NCBI RefSeq assembly: GCF_013408295.1
Contig: NZ_JACBYQ010000001.1
Location: 1,054,001-1,118,000 of the forward strand
Direction of reading: 5' to 3'
Source: Psychromicrobium silvestre
Lineage (GTDB): Bacteria; Actinomycetota; Actinomycetes; Actinomycetales; Micrococcaceae
Length of the DNA stretch: 64,000 nt
Shown piece by piece: positions 48,379 to 57,485 of this stretch (position 1 is its first letter; each line of letters starts with the position of its first letter). The notes beneath the pieces were generated by a model, which worked only from the letters and a program-made list of their open reading frames with translations, was not told where the DNA came from and made no database searches. Made by a program: the position numbers and the translations under genes.

Positions 48379-49832
48379 CAGGCTCCTGGATCGCGGGCGA
48401 GCAAATCTTCTTCGGTCTCCGCCCGCACGATCACCCGTGTGGCGCCATCCCGCACGGCGACCACGGCCGGACGGGGCAGGTAATTGTAATTACTGGAAAG
48501 TGACCAGCAATAGGCACCGGTACCGGGCACCGCGAGTAAGTCTCCGGCCGCGACATCACCGGGCAGGTAGGCATCTCGCACCACAATGTCGCCGCTTTCG
48601 CAGTGCTTACCGACCACCCGGCTCAGCACTGGCTCGGCCCGACTAGCTCGATTGGCCAGCACCGCAGTGTAATCCGCATCGTAAAGTACCGGGCGTGGGT
48701 TATCGCTCATCCCGCCATCCACCGCGAGGTACCGGCGTTCGGCCGCTTCGGCGCTTGCCGATGCATCGGGGGCATCCACGGCGACCGTCTTTACGGTGCC
48801 TACCTCGTACAGGGTGAAAGTGCTTGGACCGACAATGGCGCGGCCGGGCTCAATGGAGATCCGCGGTGGCTGCAGCCCCAGCCTGGCACACTCCTGACGG
48901 ACGACGGCGGCCATCGCCTGCGCGATCTCGGCGGCAGGCCGGGGGGAATCGGTTTCGGTATAGGCAATGCCGTAACCCCCACCCAAATCAACCTCGGCTA
49001 GTTCAACGCCGTGCCGATCACGCATTTGAGCACTGAATCCAAGCAAACGCCGGGCAGCCTCGGCAAAGCCCTCCGCATCAAAGATCTGCGAGCCAATATG
49101 GCAATGGATACCGAGTAATTCGATGTGCTCGGCGTCGCGGGCGGCCAAAACGGCTTGTTCGGCCGGGCTTTGCTTGGCGCCTTCCGGACTTCCGGCGGCG
49201 CCGCCCAGGGCAAGTGAGAGTCCGAACTTCTGATCCTCATGCGCGGTGGCGATGAACTCGTGGGTATGCGCATGCACGCCGGGGGTCAACCTGAGCATCA
49301 CCTTGGCCCGGACCCCGAGCTCGGCGGCCAGCACTTCGATCCGGGAAATTTCGTCGAGCGAATCCGCGACGATCCTGCCTACGCCGCGTTGCAAGGCGCG
49401 GCGCAACTCGGCATTCGATTTATTGTTCCCATGCAAGCCAAGTTTCTCCGCGGGCACTCCGGCCCGTTCGGCCACCAGTAATTCCCCGCCGGAGCAGGTA
49501 TCCAGGAACATTCCCTCCTCGATCACCCAGCGCGCTACCTCGGTGCAGAGGAAGGATTTGCCCGCGTAGTAGACGTCCACTCCCCCGCAAATATCGTCGA
49601 AGGCGGCGTTGAAGGCGTCGCGGAATTCCCGGGCGCGCTGCCGAAAGTCTGCCTCCGAAAGCACGAACAGCGGGGTGCCATAATCTTCGGCCAACCGACG
49701 CACGCTCACCCCATCGATAGCCAACTCACCGGCCGGGTGCCGGACCACATCGTGCGCCCACTCCTGCGTGCGCAGCTCATTGACATCCTCCGGGTAGCTC
49801 AACCACCCGGGCGCCAGAGGCGAAATCGCCAT
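48378..49832 (-). CDS. lysA: Diaminopimelate decarboxylase
   Basis: Last step of lysine synthesis. 484 residues. PLP Lys in YYAGKSF, HCHIGSQI, and active-site CESGD. It starts 2 bp before the argS stop region. Confidence 0.95.
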   Translation of the reverse strand: MAISPLAPGWLSYPEDVNELRTQEWAHDVVRHPAGELAIDGVSVRRLAEDYGTPLFVLSEADFRQRAREFRDAFNAAFDDICGGVDVYYAGKSFLCTEVARWVIEEGMFLDTCSGGELLVAERAGVPAEKLGLHGNNKSNAELRRALQRGVGRIVADSLDEISRIEVLAAELGVRAKVMLRLTPGVHAHTHEFIATAHEDQKFGLSLALGGAAGSPEGAKQSPAEQAVLAARDAEHIELLGIHCHIGSQIFDAEGFAEAARRLLGFSAQMRDRHGVELAEVDLGGGYGIAYTETDSPRPAAEIAQAMAAVVRQECARLGLQPPRISIEPGRAIVGPSTFTLYEVGTVKTVAVDAPDASASAEAAERRYLAVDGGMSDNPRPVLYDADYTAVLANRASRAEPVLSRVVGKHCESGDIVVRDAYLPGDVAAGDLLAVPGTGAYCWSLSSNYNYLPRPAVVAVRDGATRVIVRAETEEDLLARDPGA

Positions 49833-49834
49833 CC

Positions 49835-51496
49835 TTACATCCTCTCCGGAGCCGAAACGCCGAGCAGTTCCAGACCGTTAGCCAGCACCTGACCGGTGGC
49901 GTCATTGAGCCACAGCCTGCTGCGGTTGAGGTCGGTGATCGGTTCCTCGCCTTGCGGGGTCACCCGGCAAGCGTCGTACCAGCGGTGGTATGCCCCGGCG
50001 ATCACTTCCAGGTGGCGAGCCACCCGATGTGGTTCGCGGAATTTAGCCGCTTCGGACACCACCGAGGGGAAACTGCCGAGAGCGGCCAGCAACTCGGACT
50101 CGGTGGGGTGCTCCAACAGGCTGGCGTCGAAGGGGAATTCGGCTGAGACTTCGCCCACCCCGGCGGCGGCCGCGTTGCGGTCCACAGCCTTAGTGCGGGC
50201 ATGCGCATATTGCACATAGAACACCGGGTTATCGTTGGTGGCTTTCTTCAACTGCTCAGGTTCCAGCGAAAGCGGTGAGTTCGCCGGTGAACGTCCTAGC
50301 GAATAGCGCAGCGCATCGGCTCCCAACCAATCGAGCAAATCCCGCAGTTCAACAATGTTCCCGGCACGCTTGGACAACCGGGCACCGTTGACCGAGACCA
50401 TCTGGCCGATCATCACCTCGATATTGTGTTCCGGATCGTCCCCCGCGCAGGCGGCAATCGCCTTCAGCCTGCCAATATAACCGTGGTGATCGGCGCCGAG
50501 CAGGTAAATCTTCTGCTCGAAGCCTCGATCCTTCTTCGACAGGTAATAGGCGGCATCCGCGGCAAAGTACGTTGGCTCACTATTGGCTCGGATCAACACC
50601 CGGTCTTTATCATCGGTGAAGTCCGTGGTACGCAACCAGACGGCACCGTCCTGGTCGAAGACGTGTCCCTGTTCGCGCAGCCGCTCAACGGCCTTCTCAA
50701 TGGCTCCACTGCTGTGCAATTGCTGCTCTGAAAAGAAAACGTCGAACTCCACCCCGAAGTCGTCCAGGGTTTCCTTAATATCAGCCAGTTGCGCCTGATA
50801 GGCGGCATGCCGAACGACCGGCAGCGCAGCCTCGTCGGTAAGTTCCCGAATCGCCGGATGATCGGCCAGCACGGTATGTGCCAACTCGTCGATATATGCA
50901 CCCGGGTAGCCACCCTCCGGAGTCGGCTCGCCCTTGATCGAGGCAAAGACCGAGGCGGCGAAATTATTCATCTGCGAACCGGCGTCATTGATGTAATACT
51001 CTCGGCTGACGGTGGCTCCGCTGGCTTTGAGTACCCGAGCGAGCGAATCGCCGACGGCGGCCCAACGGGTATGTGCCAAGTGCAGAGGCCCGGTGGGATT
51101 GGCGGAGATAAATTCCACGTTGATCACCTGCCCGGCCAGGCTGCTGTTCTCGCCGTAGTGTGCACCGGCTTCAACAATGTTCTTGGCCAAGGCCCCGGCC
51201 GCAGCCGCCTCGAGGGTGATATTCAAGAAACCCGGGCCGGCCACCTCAACCGAGGCAACGCCGTCGAGCGCTTCAAAACGAGCCTTCAACGTCTCCGCAA
51301 TTACCCGCGGGGGAACACCAGCAGCCTTGGATAGCTGCAGGGCAATATTGCTGGCCCAGTCCCCATGATCCCGGTTCTTCGGTCGCTCCACTCTCAACTC
51401 CGCGGGAATCGATTCCGCCGGCGCGGTGATTTCACCGGCGGCGACGGCGGCCTGCAGGGATGCGGTAAGAGCTACGGAAAGTTCGTCAGGAGTCAC
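49835..51496 (-). CDS. argS: Arginyl-tRNA synthetase
   Basis: Class I, about 553 residues. HIGH-like LHLAHTR and KMSK-like RLSKRAGN are present; a C-terminal DALR domain (about 435-553) binds the anticodon. GTG 51496 is chosen over 51532, because TATGCT lies 6 nt upstream and the 12 earlier residues lie in the promoter. It heads the argS-lysA-hom-thrC-thrB operon. Confidence 0.95.
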   Translation of the reverse strand: MTPDELSVALTASLQAAVAAGEITAPAESIPAELRVERPKNRDHGDWASNIALQLSKAAGVPPRVIAETLKARFEALDGVASVEVAGPGFLNITLEAAAAGALAKNIVEAGAHYGENSSLAGQVINVEFISANPTGPLHLAHTRWAAVGDSLARVLKASGATVSREYYINDAGSQMNNFAASVFASIKGEPTPEGGYPGAYIDELAHTVLADHPAIRELTDEAALPVVRHAAYQAQLADIKETLDDFGVEFDVFFSEQQLHSSGAIEKAVERLREQGHVFDQDGAVWLRTTDFTDDKDRVLIRANSEPTYFAADAAYYLSKKDRGFEQKIYLLGADHHGYIGRLKAIAACAGDDPEHNIEVMIGQMVSVNGARLSKRAGNIVELRDLLDWLGADALRYSLGRSPANSPLSLEPEQLKKATNDNPVFYVQYAHARTKAVDRNAAAAGVGEVSAEFPFDASLLEHPTESELLAALGSFPSVVSEAAKFREPHRVARHLEVIAGAYHRWYDACRVTPQGEEPITDLNRSRLWLNDATGQVLANGLELLGVSAPERM

Positions 51497-51533
51497 CGCT
51501 CCAGCATAGTTGGAACCGCCGGGTGCCCCCAAT
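51497..51533 (-). promoter_or_regulatory. Promoter of argS-thrB operon
   Basis: Minus-strand TTGGGG (51533-51528), 19 bp, TATGCT (51508-51503), then GGAGCG and the GTG. Leaderless, or GGAG as a close ribosome site. Confidence 0.55.
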
Positions 51534-51564
51534 ATGACTTACTCTGCGCGGCAAGTCGGCTCGT

Positions 51565-52863
51565 TCAGGAAGTGGGGCCTGGATTTGGCGTGCTGGGACT
51601 CGGGCCTGGCTGGATTGACTCCGGCGACGACGGTTCCGGCTGTGGTGATGCCGAGGGACTGGGCGGCGTTGAACACTCCGGCAGAGTTGGCAGTGCGGTC
51701 GGCAGGAACGGAGTGGTCGTAGACATCGGCGAGATCTGCACCGGCGTTGACTGCTGAGCGCTGCTGGACTGCTGAGCGGTTGCTTGGGCGGATGCTGGCT
51801 CAGCCTGCTCACTACCGTTTTCCGGGCTCGGCGGGGCGCTGCTTGTCGAAAGTCCAGACTGACCGCCGCTCGGTAGGGCGCTGGATGACTCCGGAGCGAT
51901 AAGTGGCTGCTGCGCGTCATCAGCCATCGGACCCCCTAGCTGCTTAGACGATGCTGTCCGGTTGCTCGGCGCCAAGGTCTGCGGGCAATTGGCCAGCACG
52001 GCGGCCATCACATCGTGTTCATCCTGACTGAGCCACAGCCCATAACTGACCTTGACGCTGAGTTGGCGAGCAACATAGGAGCAGCGGTCATCCATTTCCG
52101 TTGGCAGCCAGGCCGAGGCGTCGGCATTGTGCTTGCTTAGGGCGGTTTTAGCTGCCACCGCATTCAGATTGAGTGGATCATTGGCAAAGGCTATCCGCTG
52201 AGCCAGGCTCAGTCCCTGGCCACCTTTTCGCCAGGCATCGCTAAGCGAAACCGCTTGGTCAATCTGCACGGTGGCCGGGTTCTTCCGGTCGAAGACCACG
52301 GTATCCCCGCTATAGGGGTCGGAGAGCTGTCCACTCTGCACCAGGCAGTCATGCCCATCGAGGGTCGGTTTCACATTGCTCAGATCGCGACGCAGGATGT
52401 CATTGCGGGTATCGCAACCATTGTTGTTCACATCCAGCCAAGCCGCGCCGAACTTCGATCGCTGATATCCGGCGGCGGATTGGACGGCCTTAATCGGCAT
52501 CAAGGCAAGCAATTTGATGGCAAGCGTCCGGTAGGCCGGTTGCGGGTGTGGAGCCACTGCCCCGGCAGGGACACTGGCAGAAGCCGGGGCGGGATCAATC
52601 GGCGGCTGGTCGGTTGCCGCCGCAGGGCTCGGCGGGCTGGTCAGGTAAATGGTCGGCGTACTGAAGGACTCCTGCTCCACCGCGGGCGAAACGTCAACTA
52701 AGGCTTCACGCAGGGCACCGCCAACCACGGCGATCAAGACGAGAGCAACTACCCAGGCGGAGATCATCGCCCAGAACCGGAGACGGCGTGCTCGGCTGGG
52801 CAGCATGGATTCCTCCGGGAAGTCCGCTGCCACCGCTTCCGCCGCTTTCGAATCCACGCTCAT
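51565..52863 (-). CDS. Membrane-anchored DUF1524 (HNH-like) protein, catalytic His replaced
   Basis: 432 residues: cytosolic 1-30, one membrane helix (about 31-50), Pro/Ala-rich spacer, a DUF1524/GmrSD-C-like domain (about 115-300, with WLDVNNNGCDTRNDIL and FANDPLNL) and a Ser/Pro-rich tail of 130 residues. The usual IDH of the active site reads IDQ (Gln203, CAA codon at 52257-52255), so nuclease activity is doubtful. Extracytosolic by topology. Confidence 0.82.
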   Translation of the reverse strand: MSVDSKAAEAVAADFPEESMLPSRARRLRFWAMISAWVVALVLIAVVGGALREALVDVSPAVEQESFSTPTIYLTSPPSPAAATDQPPIDPAPASASVPAGAVAPHPQPAYRTLAIKLLALMPIKAVQSAAGYQRSKFGAAWLDVNNNGCDTRNDILRRDLSNVKPTLDGHDCLVQSGQLSDPYSGDTVVFDRKNPATVQIDQAVSLSDAWRKGGQGLSLAQRIAFANDPLNLNAVAAKTALSKHNADASAWLPTEMDDRCSYVARQLSVKVSYGLWLSQDEHDVMAAVLANCPQTLAPSNRTASSKQLGGPMADDAQQPLIAPESSSALPSGGQSGLSTSSAPPSPENGSEQAEPASAQATAQQSSSAQQSTPVQISPMSTTTPFLPTALPTLPECSTPPSPSASPQPEPSSPESIQPGPSPSTPNPGPTS

Positions 52864-52966
52864 CCTCGTCCGCTTCCGGGCCGAAGAGCCTCGGCCTTGA
52901 AGTGAGACTAATCAGGTTTCCTGAAAATTTCCCGGATGTTTCCCGACGTTTAGCCGAAATGGGGAT

Positions 52967-54169
52967 TTATGACGGATCGCCCTGCTGATCTTCCAGAAAA
53001 ATGGGACGGCAGGCGAAGAACGCGCCGAGGCCCAGGACTCCCAGTGACACGAAGAGAAAGATGAAGCCGGTGGTCCAATTGCCGGTCGCCTGATGCAGCA
53101 CCCCGAAGAGCACCGGACCAATGCAAGCCAGGGCATAGCCGACACCTTGACTGAAGCCGGAAAGAGCGCCAGCCCCCTGCCGGGAACGAGTTCTCAGGTT
53201 GATCAGCAGTAAGGAGAGCGGGAAGGTACCCGGGCCGATGCCTGCCAAAACCACCCACAGCCAGGTGAGATTCCCTGGGCTGAGCAGGATCCCTAGGTAA
53301 CCGGAGACAAAGCAGATCAACAAAAAGACCACTACGGGTAAGGGATTCCGCATCCGGCTGGCAAATAAGGGAATCACCAGGCTCAGTGGCAAGCCTAAGC
53401 CCGCAAAGAGGGCAAGCATTGAGCCGGCGGCTTCATGACTTAGCCCGGCCTCCGTCAGTATCTGCGGCAACCAAGCGAACATGGCATAGGTATTCAGCGA
53501 AGTGCAGCCGAACATCAGGGTCAGTCCCAAACCCATCGTCGAGCGCCAGACACTGATTTTCCGCTCAGGCGCCGCCGCAGCAGCCATCGCAGACTGAGTT
53601 GCCGCTGCCTCCCGCTGTTTCCGGCCCAGTAACAGGACTATCCAGGGCACCACCGCAACGAAGTTAAGCACGGCCCAACTGGCCAGGGAGAACTGCCATC
53701 CAGCGGCGGAGGCCACCGGGACAGAGAGCTGCGCGGGTAGCGCGGTACCCACGCTGATCATGGTGACATAGAGCGCGGTGACCAAGCCCAGGCGATCCGG
53801 AAAATAGTGTTTCACCAGCGGTGGCAGCAAGACATTCCCGGCACCTAGACCGGCCAGCCCGAGCACGGTAAAAATCAGGAACAGGGGCGTATTGGGTGCG
53901 AATACTCGGGCAACTTGGCCAATAATGGCTACTGCCATCGCCCCGATCAGCAGCTTCTCTAGGCTTGTCCAGCGCATCATCATCGGGGTGAAGAAACCGA
54001 AAAAGGCGAAAGCCAGGGTGGGGAGCATGCCGAGCAAGCCAATAGTCAACGAGTCAATCGGCAGATCTTTGCCGATCTCCGAAACTACGGGAGGCACTAC
54101 CGTGACCGCTGAACGTAAAGTGGTAGCGACGATCAGGATGCCGACCAGAGCTATAACTCGGCCCTTCAT
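52967..54169 (-). CDS. MFS transporter, CynX/NimT-like
   Basis: About 400 residues, 12 hydrophobic helices, with the typical opening of the CynX branch (TLRSAVTVVPPVVSEIGKDL). ATG 54169 is preferred over a GTG at 54196, since the first helix begins there. Substrate unknown. Confidence 0.85.
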   Translation of the reverse strand: MKGRVIALVGILIVATTLRSAVTVVPPVVSEIGKDLPIDSLTIGLLGMLPTLAFAFFGFFTPMMMRWTSLEKLLIGAMAVAIIGQVARVFAPNTPLFLIFTVLGLAGLGAGNVLLPPLVKHYFPDRLGLVTALYVTMISVGTALPAQLSVPVASAAGWQFSLASWAVLNFVAVVPWIVLLLGRKQREAAATQSAMAAAAAPERKISVWRSTMGLGLTLMFGCTSLNTYAMFAWLPQILTEAGLSHEAAGSMLALFAGLGLPLSLVIPLFASRMRNPLPVVVFLLICFVSGYLGILLSPGNLTWLWVVLAGIGPGTFPLSLLLINLRTRSRQGAGALSGFSQGVGYALACIGPVLFGVLHQATGNWTTGFIFLFVSLGVLGLGAFFACRPIFLEDQQGDPS

Positions 54170-54245
54170 AGACGCTGTTTTTACCACTTGCCCCACGTTA
54201 TCAGTGGCTCCTACCGCGGCCTATGGAAAATGTCTTTATAAGTAT

Positions 54246-54276
54246 GTTCGCTTCCTCACAACTCCTCACAGCGAAC
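54246..54276. repeat. Small inverted repeat upstream of the lipoprotein gene
   Basis: GTTCGCT (54246-54252) and AGCGAAC (54270-54276), with a direct repeat TCCTCACA between. It lies in the divergent gap, 45 bp before TAGACT (54321-54326), a possible -10 of the lipoprotein gene. Operator role inferred. Confidence 0.4.
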
Positions 54277-54352
54277 TTGAAGGTTGCAAGCTGAACCCTT
54301 CCACCACCGCCATCGTCTCCTAGACTGACAACGAATCACTTCAGGAGGATGA

Positions 54353-54853
54353 ATGCGAACTACCACCCGCAAGACGATGTTCCTTTCCGCGGCGGGCATC
54401 GCCCTGGTCGGCGGCGTGACGGCCTGCGCGCCCACGGCCAGCCAGCCCAGTAACGCGGCCAACCAGGATGCCTCAAGTCAAAGCACCTCAAGCCAGCAGA
54501 GCTCAAGCAATGCCAGCAGCTCCAGTTCGGGAACTTCGGGGACATCTGGGACAAGCAGCTATCAGGACGGCAGCTACAGCGCGGATGGTCATTACGTCTC
54601 CCCCAATGGCGAGGAGACTATTGGCGTCAAACTCACCCTGGCCTCGGGGGTGATCACCGATCTGCAACTCACTCCGCACCCCACCAGCCCTAACACGCAG
54701 CAGTTCCAGGGCGAATTCATTTCCGGCATCAACGCCATTGTGGTGGGTAAGAAGATCGACGAGTTGAATGTTTCCAAGGTAGCCGGATCCTCGTTGACCA
54801 GTGGCGGCTTCAATCAGGCCATTACAGAAATTGAGAAAGAGGCCAGCAAATAA
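54353..54853 (+). CDS. FMN-binding-domain lipoprotein
   Basis: 166 residues. Signal peptide with lipobox VTAC (Cys25), a Ser-rich spacer (26-70) and an FMN-binding domain (72-166) of the NqrC/RnfG/FMN_bind type. The flavin attachment site, usually SGAT, here reads VAGSSLTSGGF (144-153), with Ser in place of Thr. Expected to be flavinylated outside the membrane by the ApbE encoded next. Strong AGGAGG at 54343-54348. Confidence 0.85.
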   Translation: MRTTTRKTMFLSAAGIALVGGVTACAPTASQPSNAANQDASSQSTSSQQSSSNASSSSSGTSGTSGTSSYQDGSYSADGHYVSPNGEETIGVKLTLASGVITDLQLTPHPTSPNTQQFQGEFISGINAIVVGKKIDELNVSKVAGSSLTSGGFNQAITEIEKEASK

Positions 54854-55731
54854 CTGGCAGCCAGCCCGGTTCCAGGGCTGAATACCGCTTCGAGGCAATC
54901 GGGACGCACTGGCAGATCGACACTCTTGAGGAGCTAGATATCGAAATCCGTGGGGCTCTGCGCACCGTAATAGCGGATTACGATCAAGGTTTCTCCCGAT
55001 TCCGGCAAGATTCCGTGGTCTCTCAGGCCGGGGCGGTTCCGGGGTATTACCGCCTGCCCCAGGCAGCAGCCAGCCTGGAACCGCTCTACCGCTCTCTTTA
55101 TCGACTGACCGAGGGTGCTATGACGCCGCTTATCACCGGATCCCTTGAGCACCTAGGCTACGACGCTGACTACACCCTGCGCGCGCAACCGGGTTTTTTG
55201 CCGTCCCCGGACTGGGCTGAGGCAATCGACTGGCACGGAACCCGCTTGCAGACCAAGCAGCCGGTGGTGCTCGACGTTGGTGCTGCGGGCAAAGGCCAGC
55301 TCGTCGATCTATTGGCCGCAGAGTTAGAGCGGCACGGTGTGGGGAACTACGTGATCGACGCCAGTGGCGACCTATTCGCGCAGGGCCTGACGCTGCGGGT
55401 GGGCCTAGAACATCCGCTCGATCCGAGCACAGCCATCGGAGTGGTGGAACTTGACCACGGCTATCCAGCCATCTGCGCCTCCGCATCGAATCGGCGTAGC
55501 TGGGGAGCTGGCCTACATCATGTGCTTGATGGCAGCACCGGAAAGCCGGTGCAGACCGTGCTAGCCAGTTGGGCGCTCGCCCAGGACGCCATGCAGGCCG
55601 ATGCGCTGGCCACCGCTCTGTTCTTCACCGACCACGCAACGCTGGCCAAAGAATTCGACTTTGCCAGCGTCCGAATGTTCTCCACCGGGCGCGCCGAAAT
55701 CTCGGACAATTTTGATGGAGAGATCTTTTGA
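54850..55731 (+). CDS. apbE: FAD:protein FMN transferase (ApbE), no standard start codon
   Basis: Attaches FMN from FAD to Ser/Thr of partner proteins. The frame is open from 54835, and its N-terminal coding YRFEAIGTHWQI and SRFRQDS match ApbE. LDVGAAGKGQLVD, DASGDLF and the late ADALATALFF are also typical. No ATG, GTG or TTG is in frame before 55015, where a GTG would remove the SRFR motif. ATA at 54850 overlaps the lipoprotein TAA (ATAA) with AGAGG 8 nt before. ATGA is the usual coupling overlap; one G-to-A change would give what is seen. So: ATA start, loss of expression, or truncated protein from 55015. Confidence 0.72.
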   Translation: MTGSQPGSRAEYRFEAIGTHWQIDTLEELDIEIRGALRTVIADYDQGFSRFRQDSVVSQAGAVPGYYRLPQAAASLEPLYRSLYRLTEGAMTPLITGSLEHLGYDADYTLRAQPGFLPSPDWAEAIDWHGTRLQTKQPVVLDVGAAGKGQLVDLLAAELERHGVGNYVIDASGDLFAQGLTLRVGLEHPLDPSTAIGVVELDHGYPAICASASNRRSWGAGLHHVLDGSTGKPVQTVLASWALAQDAMQADALATALFFTDHATLAKEFDFASVRMFSTGRAEISDNFDGEIF

Positions 55732-55745
55732 GGAGAATTCAGCCA

Positions 55746-57260
55746 ATGAGAGCACAACTCGACGGCTTTCTAGGCCGCTTCACCATGTATCGCTTGGTGC
55801 TGTCGGTGCTGACGATTCTGCTGGTCTATTCCTTAGTGTTGGACCTGCTGGGCTGGTTGACCTTCGGCATTGGTGCGATGCTGCTCAGCGCGCTGCTGAG
55901 CGTCGCGATCTGCACCCTGGTGAGCTGGGTGCTGGCCAAAATCTTCCGAGTCAAGGCTCATCTAGAATCCAGCCTGATCACCGGATTGTTAGTCTATTTC
56001 CTGTTCTGGCCCACTTTGGATCCCACCGCGCTCGGCGGAATAGCACTAGCCGCCGCCTTAGCCGGTGCCTCAAAATTCCTGCTCGCCTATCGCCGTCGTC
56101 ATATCTTCAATCCGGCAGCCATCGGAGCCTTCCTGGTCTCCTTGACAGGCCTCAACCTGGCCACCTGGTGGACTGCTACTCCTGCCATGCTCTGGCTGCT
56201 GATCCCGGCGGCCTTGCTCGTGCTCTACCGCAGTTCTAAGCTCATCTTTGCCGGTATTTTTGTGGTGGTCGCGGCGGGTGTTATTTCTCTTCGTCTGATC
56301 GGTAGTGGCCTTGACCCGGCCACCGCGCTGAGCCAGCCGTTCGGCTCGCTTCCGGTGCTGTTCTTCGTCGGATTCATGCTCTCTGAACCGCTCACCCTGC
56401 CACCCCGTCGCTATCAGCAATGGCTGCTAGCCGGCGTCGTAGGACTGCTCTTCTCAGTCCCATTCCAGCTTGGCCCGATCTTCTCCAGCCCTGAGCTAGC
56501 CCTGCTGATCGGCAACCTCCTGAGCTTCCTGCTCGGGCAGCGCCGCGGGCTGCGGCTGAAATTCAACGGTTCCAGGGAGCTCACCCCGAGCAGCCGGGAG
56601 TACCTCTTCAGCTCGGACCGGCCGGCCCGCTTCGCCGCCGGGCAGTATATGGAGCTATCGCTGCCTCACCGCAAGGCCGATCTGCGCGGTATGCGACGCG
56701 TCTTCAGCCTCACCACGGACCCGCACGACGGCGGCCAGCTCGCCTTCGCTTTGCGGCTCGCCGAGCCTTCCAGTAGCTTCAAGAAAACCCTCAACACCCT
56801 GCGGGCCGGTGAGGTGATCTCGGCCACCGGGGTGTGGGGAGATTTTGTACTGCCACGTGGGCACTCCCCCTTGCTGCTGTTGGCTGCCGGAGTGGGTATC
56901 ACGCCGTTCATGAGCCAATTGCGATCGGTGCTACACACCCCTGCTGAGCACCGCGATGTGGTACTGGTCTATACCGTGACTTCGCTGGAAGAGTTCGGTT
57001 ACCGCCAGGAACTCACCGAATTGTGTGCCGCCGACGGGGTACGGCTGGTGGTCTGTTGCCCGGTGGATCCTGAAATCACCGGAGCCGAACACCTAGCTTC
57101 CGGCTACCCCTCCGCCGAGCAGTTGGCTGCTGCCGTTCCCGATATCGGCATTCGACGGGTCTATGCTTCGGGATCCCCCGCGTTCGTGGCTCACGCCAGG
57201 GCTTCGGGACACCGCGCCGGAGCTCGAAAGGTACATACCGATAGCTTCCTGGGTTACTAG
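55746..57260 (+). CDS. RnfD/NqrB-like membrane domain fused to FNR reductase
   Basis: About 504 residues. Eight or so helices (15-270) with FWPTLDP and HIFNPAAIGAFLVSLTGL like RnfD/NqrB; then a ferredoxin-NADP reductase module (about 280-504) with RRVFSLTTDP for FAD and AAGVGITPFMSQ for NAD(P). It would move electrons from cytosolic NAD(P)H through the membrane to the flavin lipoprotein. ATG 55746 follows GAGGAG; a TTG at 55728 overlaps the apbE stop. Third gene of the module. Confidence 0.88.
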   Translation: MRAQLDGFLGRFTMYRLVLSVLTILLVYSLVLDLLGWLTFGIGAMLLSALLSVAICTLVSWVLAKIFRVKAHLESSLITGLLVYFLFWPTLDPTALGGIALAAALAGASKFLLAYRRRHIFNPAAIGAFLVSLTGLNLATWWTATPAMLWLLIPAALLVLYRSSKLIFAGIFVVVAAGVISLRLIGSGLDPATALSQPFGSLPVLFFVGFMLSEPLTLPPRRYQQWLLAGVVGLLFSVPFQLGPIFSSPELALLIGNLLSFLLGQRRGLRLKFNGSRELTPSSREYLFSSDRPARFAAGQYMELSLPHRKADLRGMRRVFSLTTDPHDGGQLAFALRLAEPSSSFKKTLNTLRAGEVISATGVWGDFVLPRGHSPLLLLAAGVGITPFMSQLRSVLHTPAEHRDVVLVYTVTSLEEFGYRQELTELCAADGVRLVVCCPVDPEITGAEHLASGYPSAEQLAAAVPDIGIRRVYASGSPAFVAHARASGHRAGARKVHTDSFLGY

Positions 57261-57316
57261 TCTGCCGTCGGTTTGCTCTTCGGGGAGGCTTAGCTGCTAA
57301 ACTCGATAAGTCCCTT

Positions 57317-57389
57317 GCCCTCGTAGCTCAGGGGATAGAGCGGTTGCCTCCGGAGCAACAGGCCGTAGGTTCGAATCCTATCGAGGGCA
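57317..57389 (+). tRNA. tRNA-Arg (CCG)
   Basis: Full cloverleaf: acceptor GCCCTCG/CGAGGGC, D-stem GCTC/GAGC, anticodon stem GTTGC/GCAAC with loop CTCCGGA (anticodon CCG), T-loop TTCGAAT on GTAGG/CCTAT. Discriminator A; CCA is not encoded. Confidence 0.97.
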
Positions 57390-57434
57390 CTTTTCTTCGT
57401 TTCTCGCGTATTTTTCGCGCATCACCTCACCGAT

Positions 57435-57466
57435 TTGACCCGTCCCCATGGGGACGGGTTTACGGT
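57435..57466 (+). promoter_or_regulatory. MerR-type promoter with palindromic operator
   Basis: TTGACC (57435-57440), 20-bp spacer, TACGGT (57461-57466). A perfect 22-bp palindrome, arms ACCCGTCCCCA / TGGGGACGGGT (57438-57459), fills the spacer. Over-long spacers with a central dyad are the hallmark of MerR-controlled promoters. It also might act as terminator hairpin for the tRNA. Confidence 0.72.
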
Positions 57467-57485
57467 TTTCCCAGAGGTGATGAAA

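Noticed and set aside
57435-57485. TTG at 57435 as start of the MerR-peroxiredoxin gene
   Set aside because: It would put the promoter palindrome inside the gene and has no ribosome site; ATG 57486 follows AGAGG.
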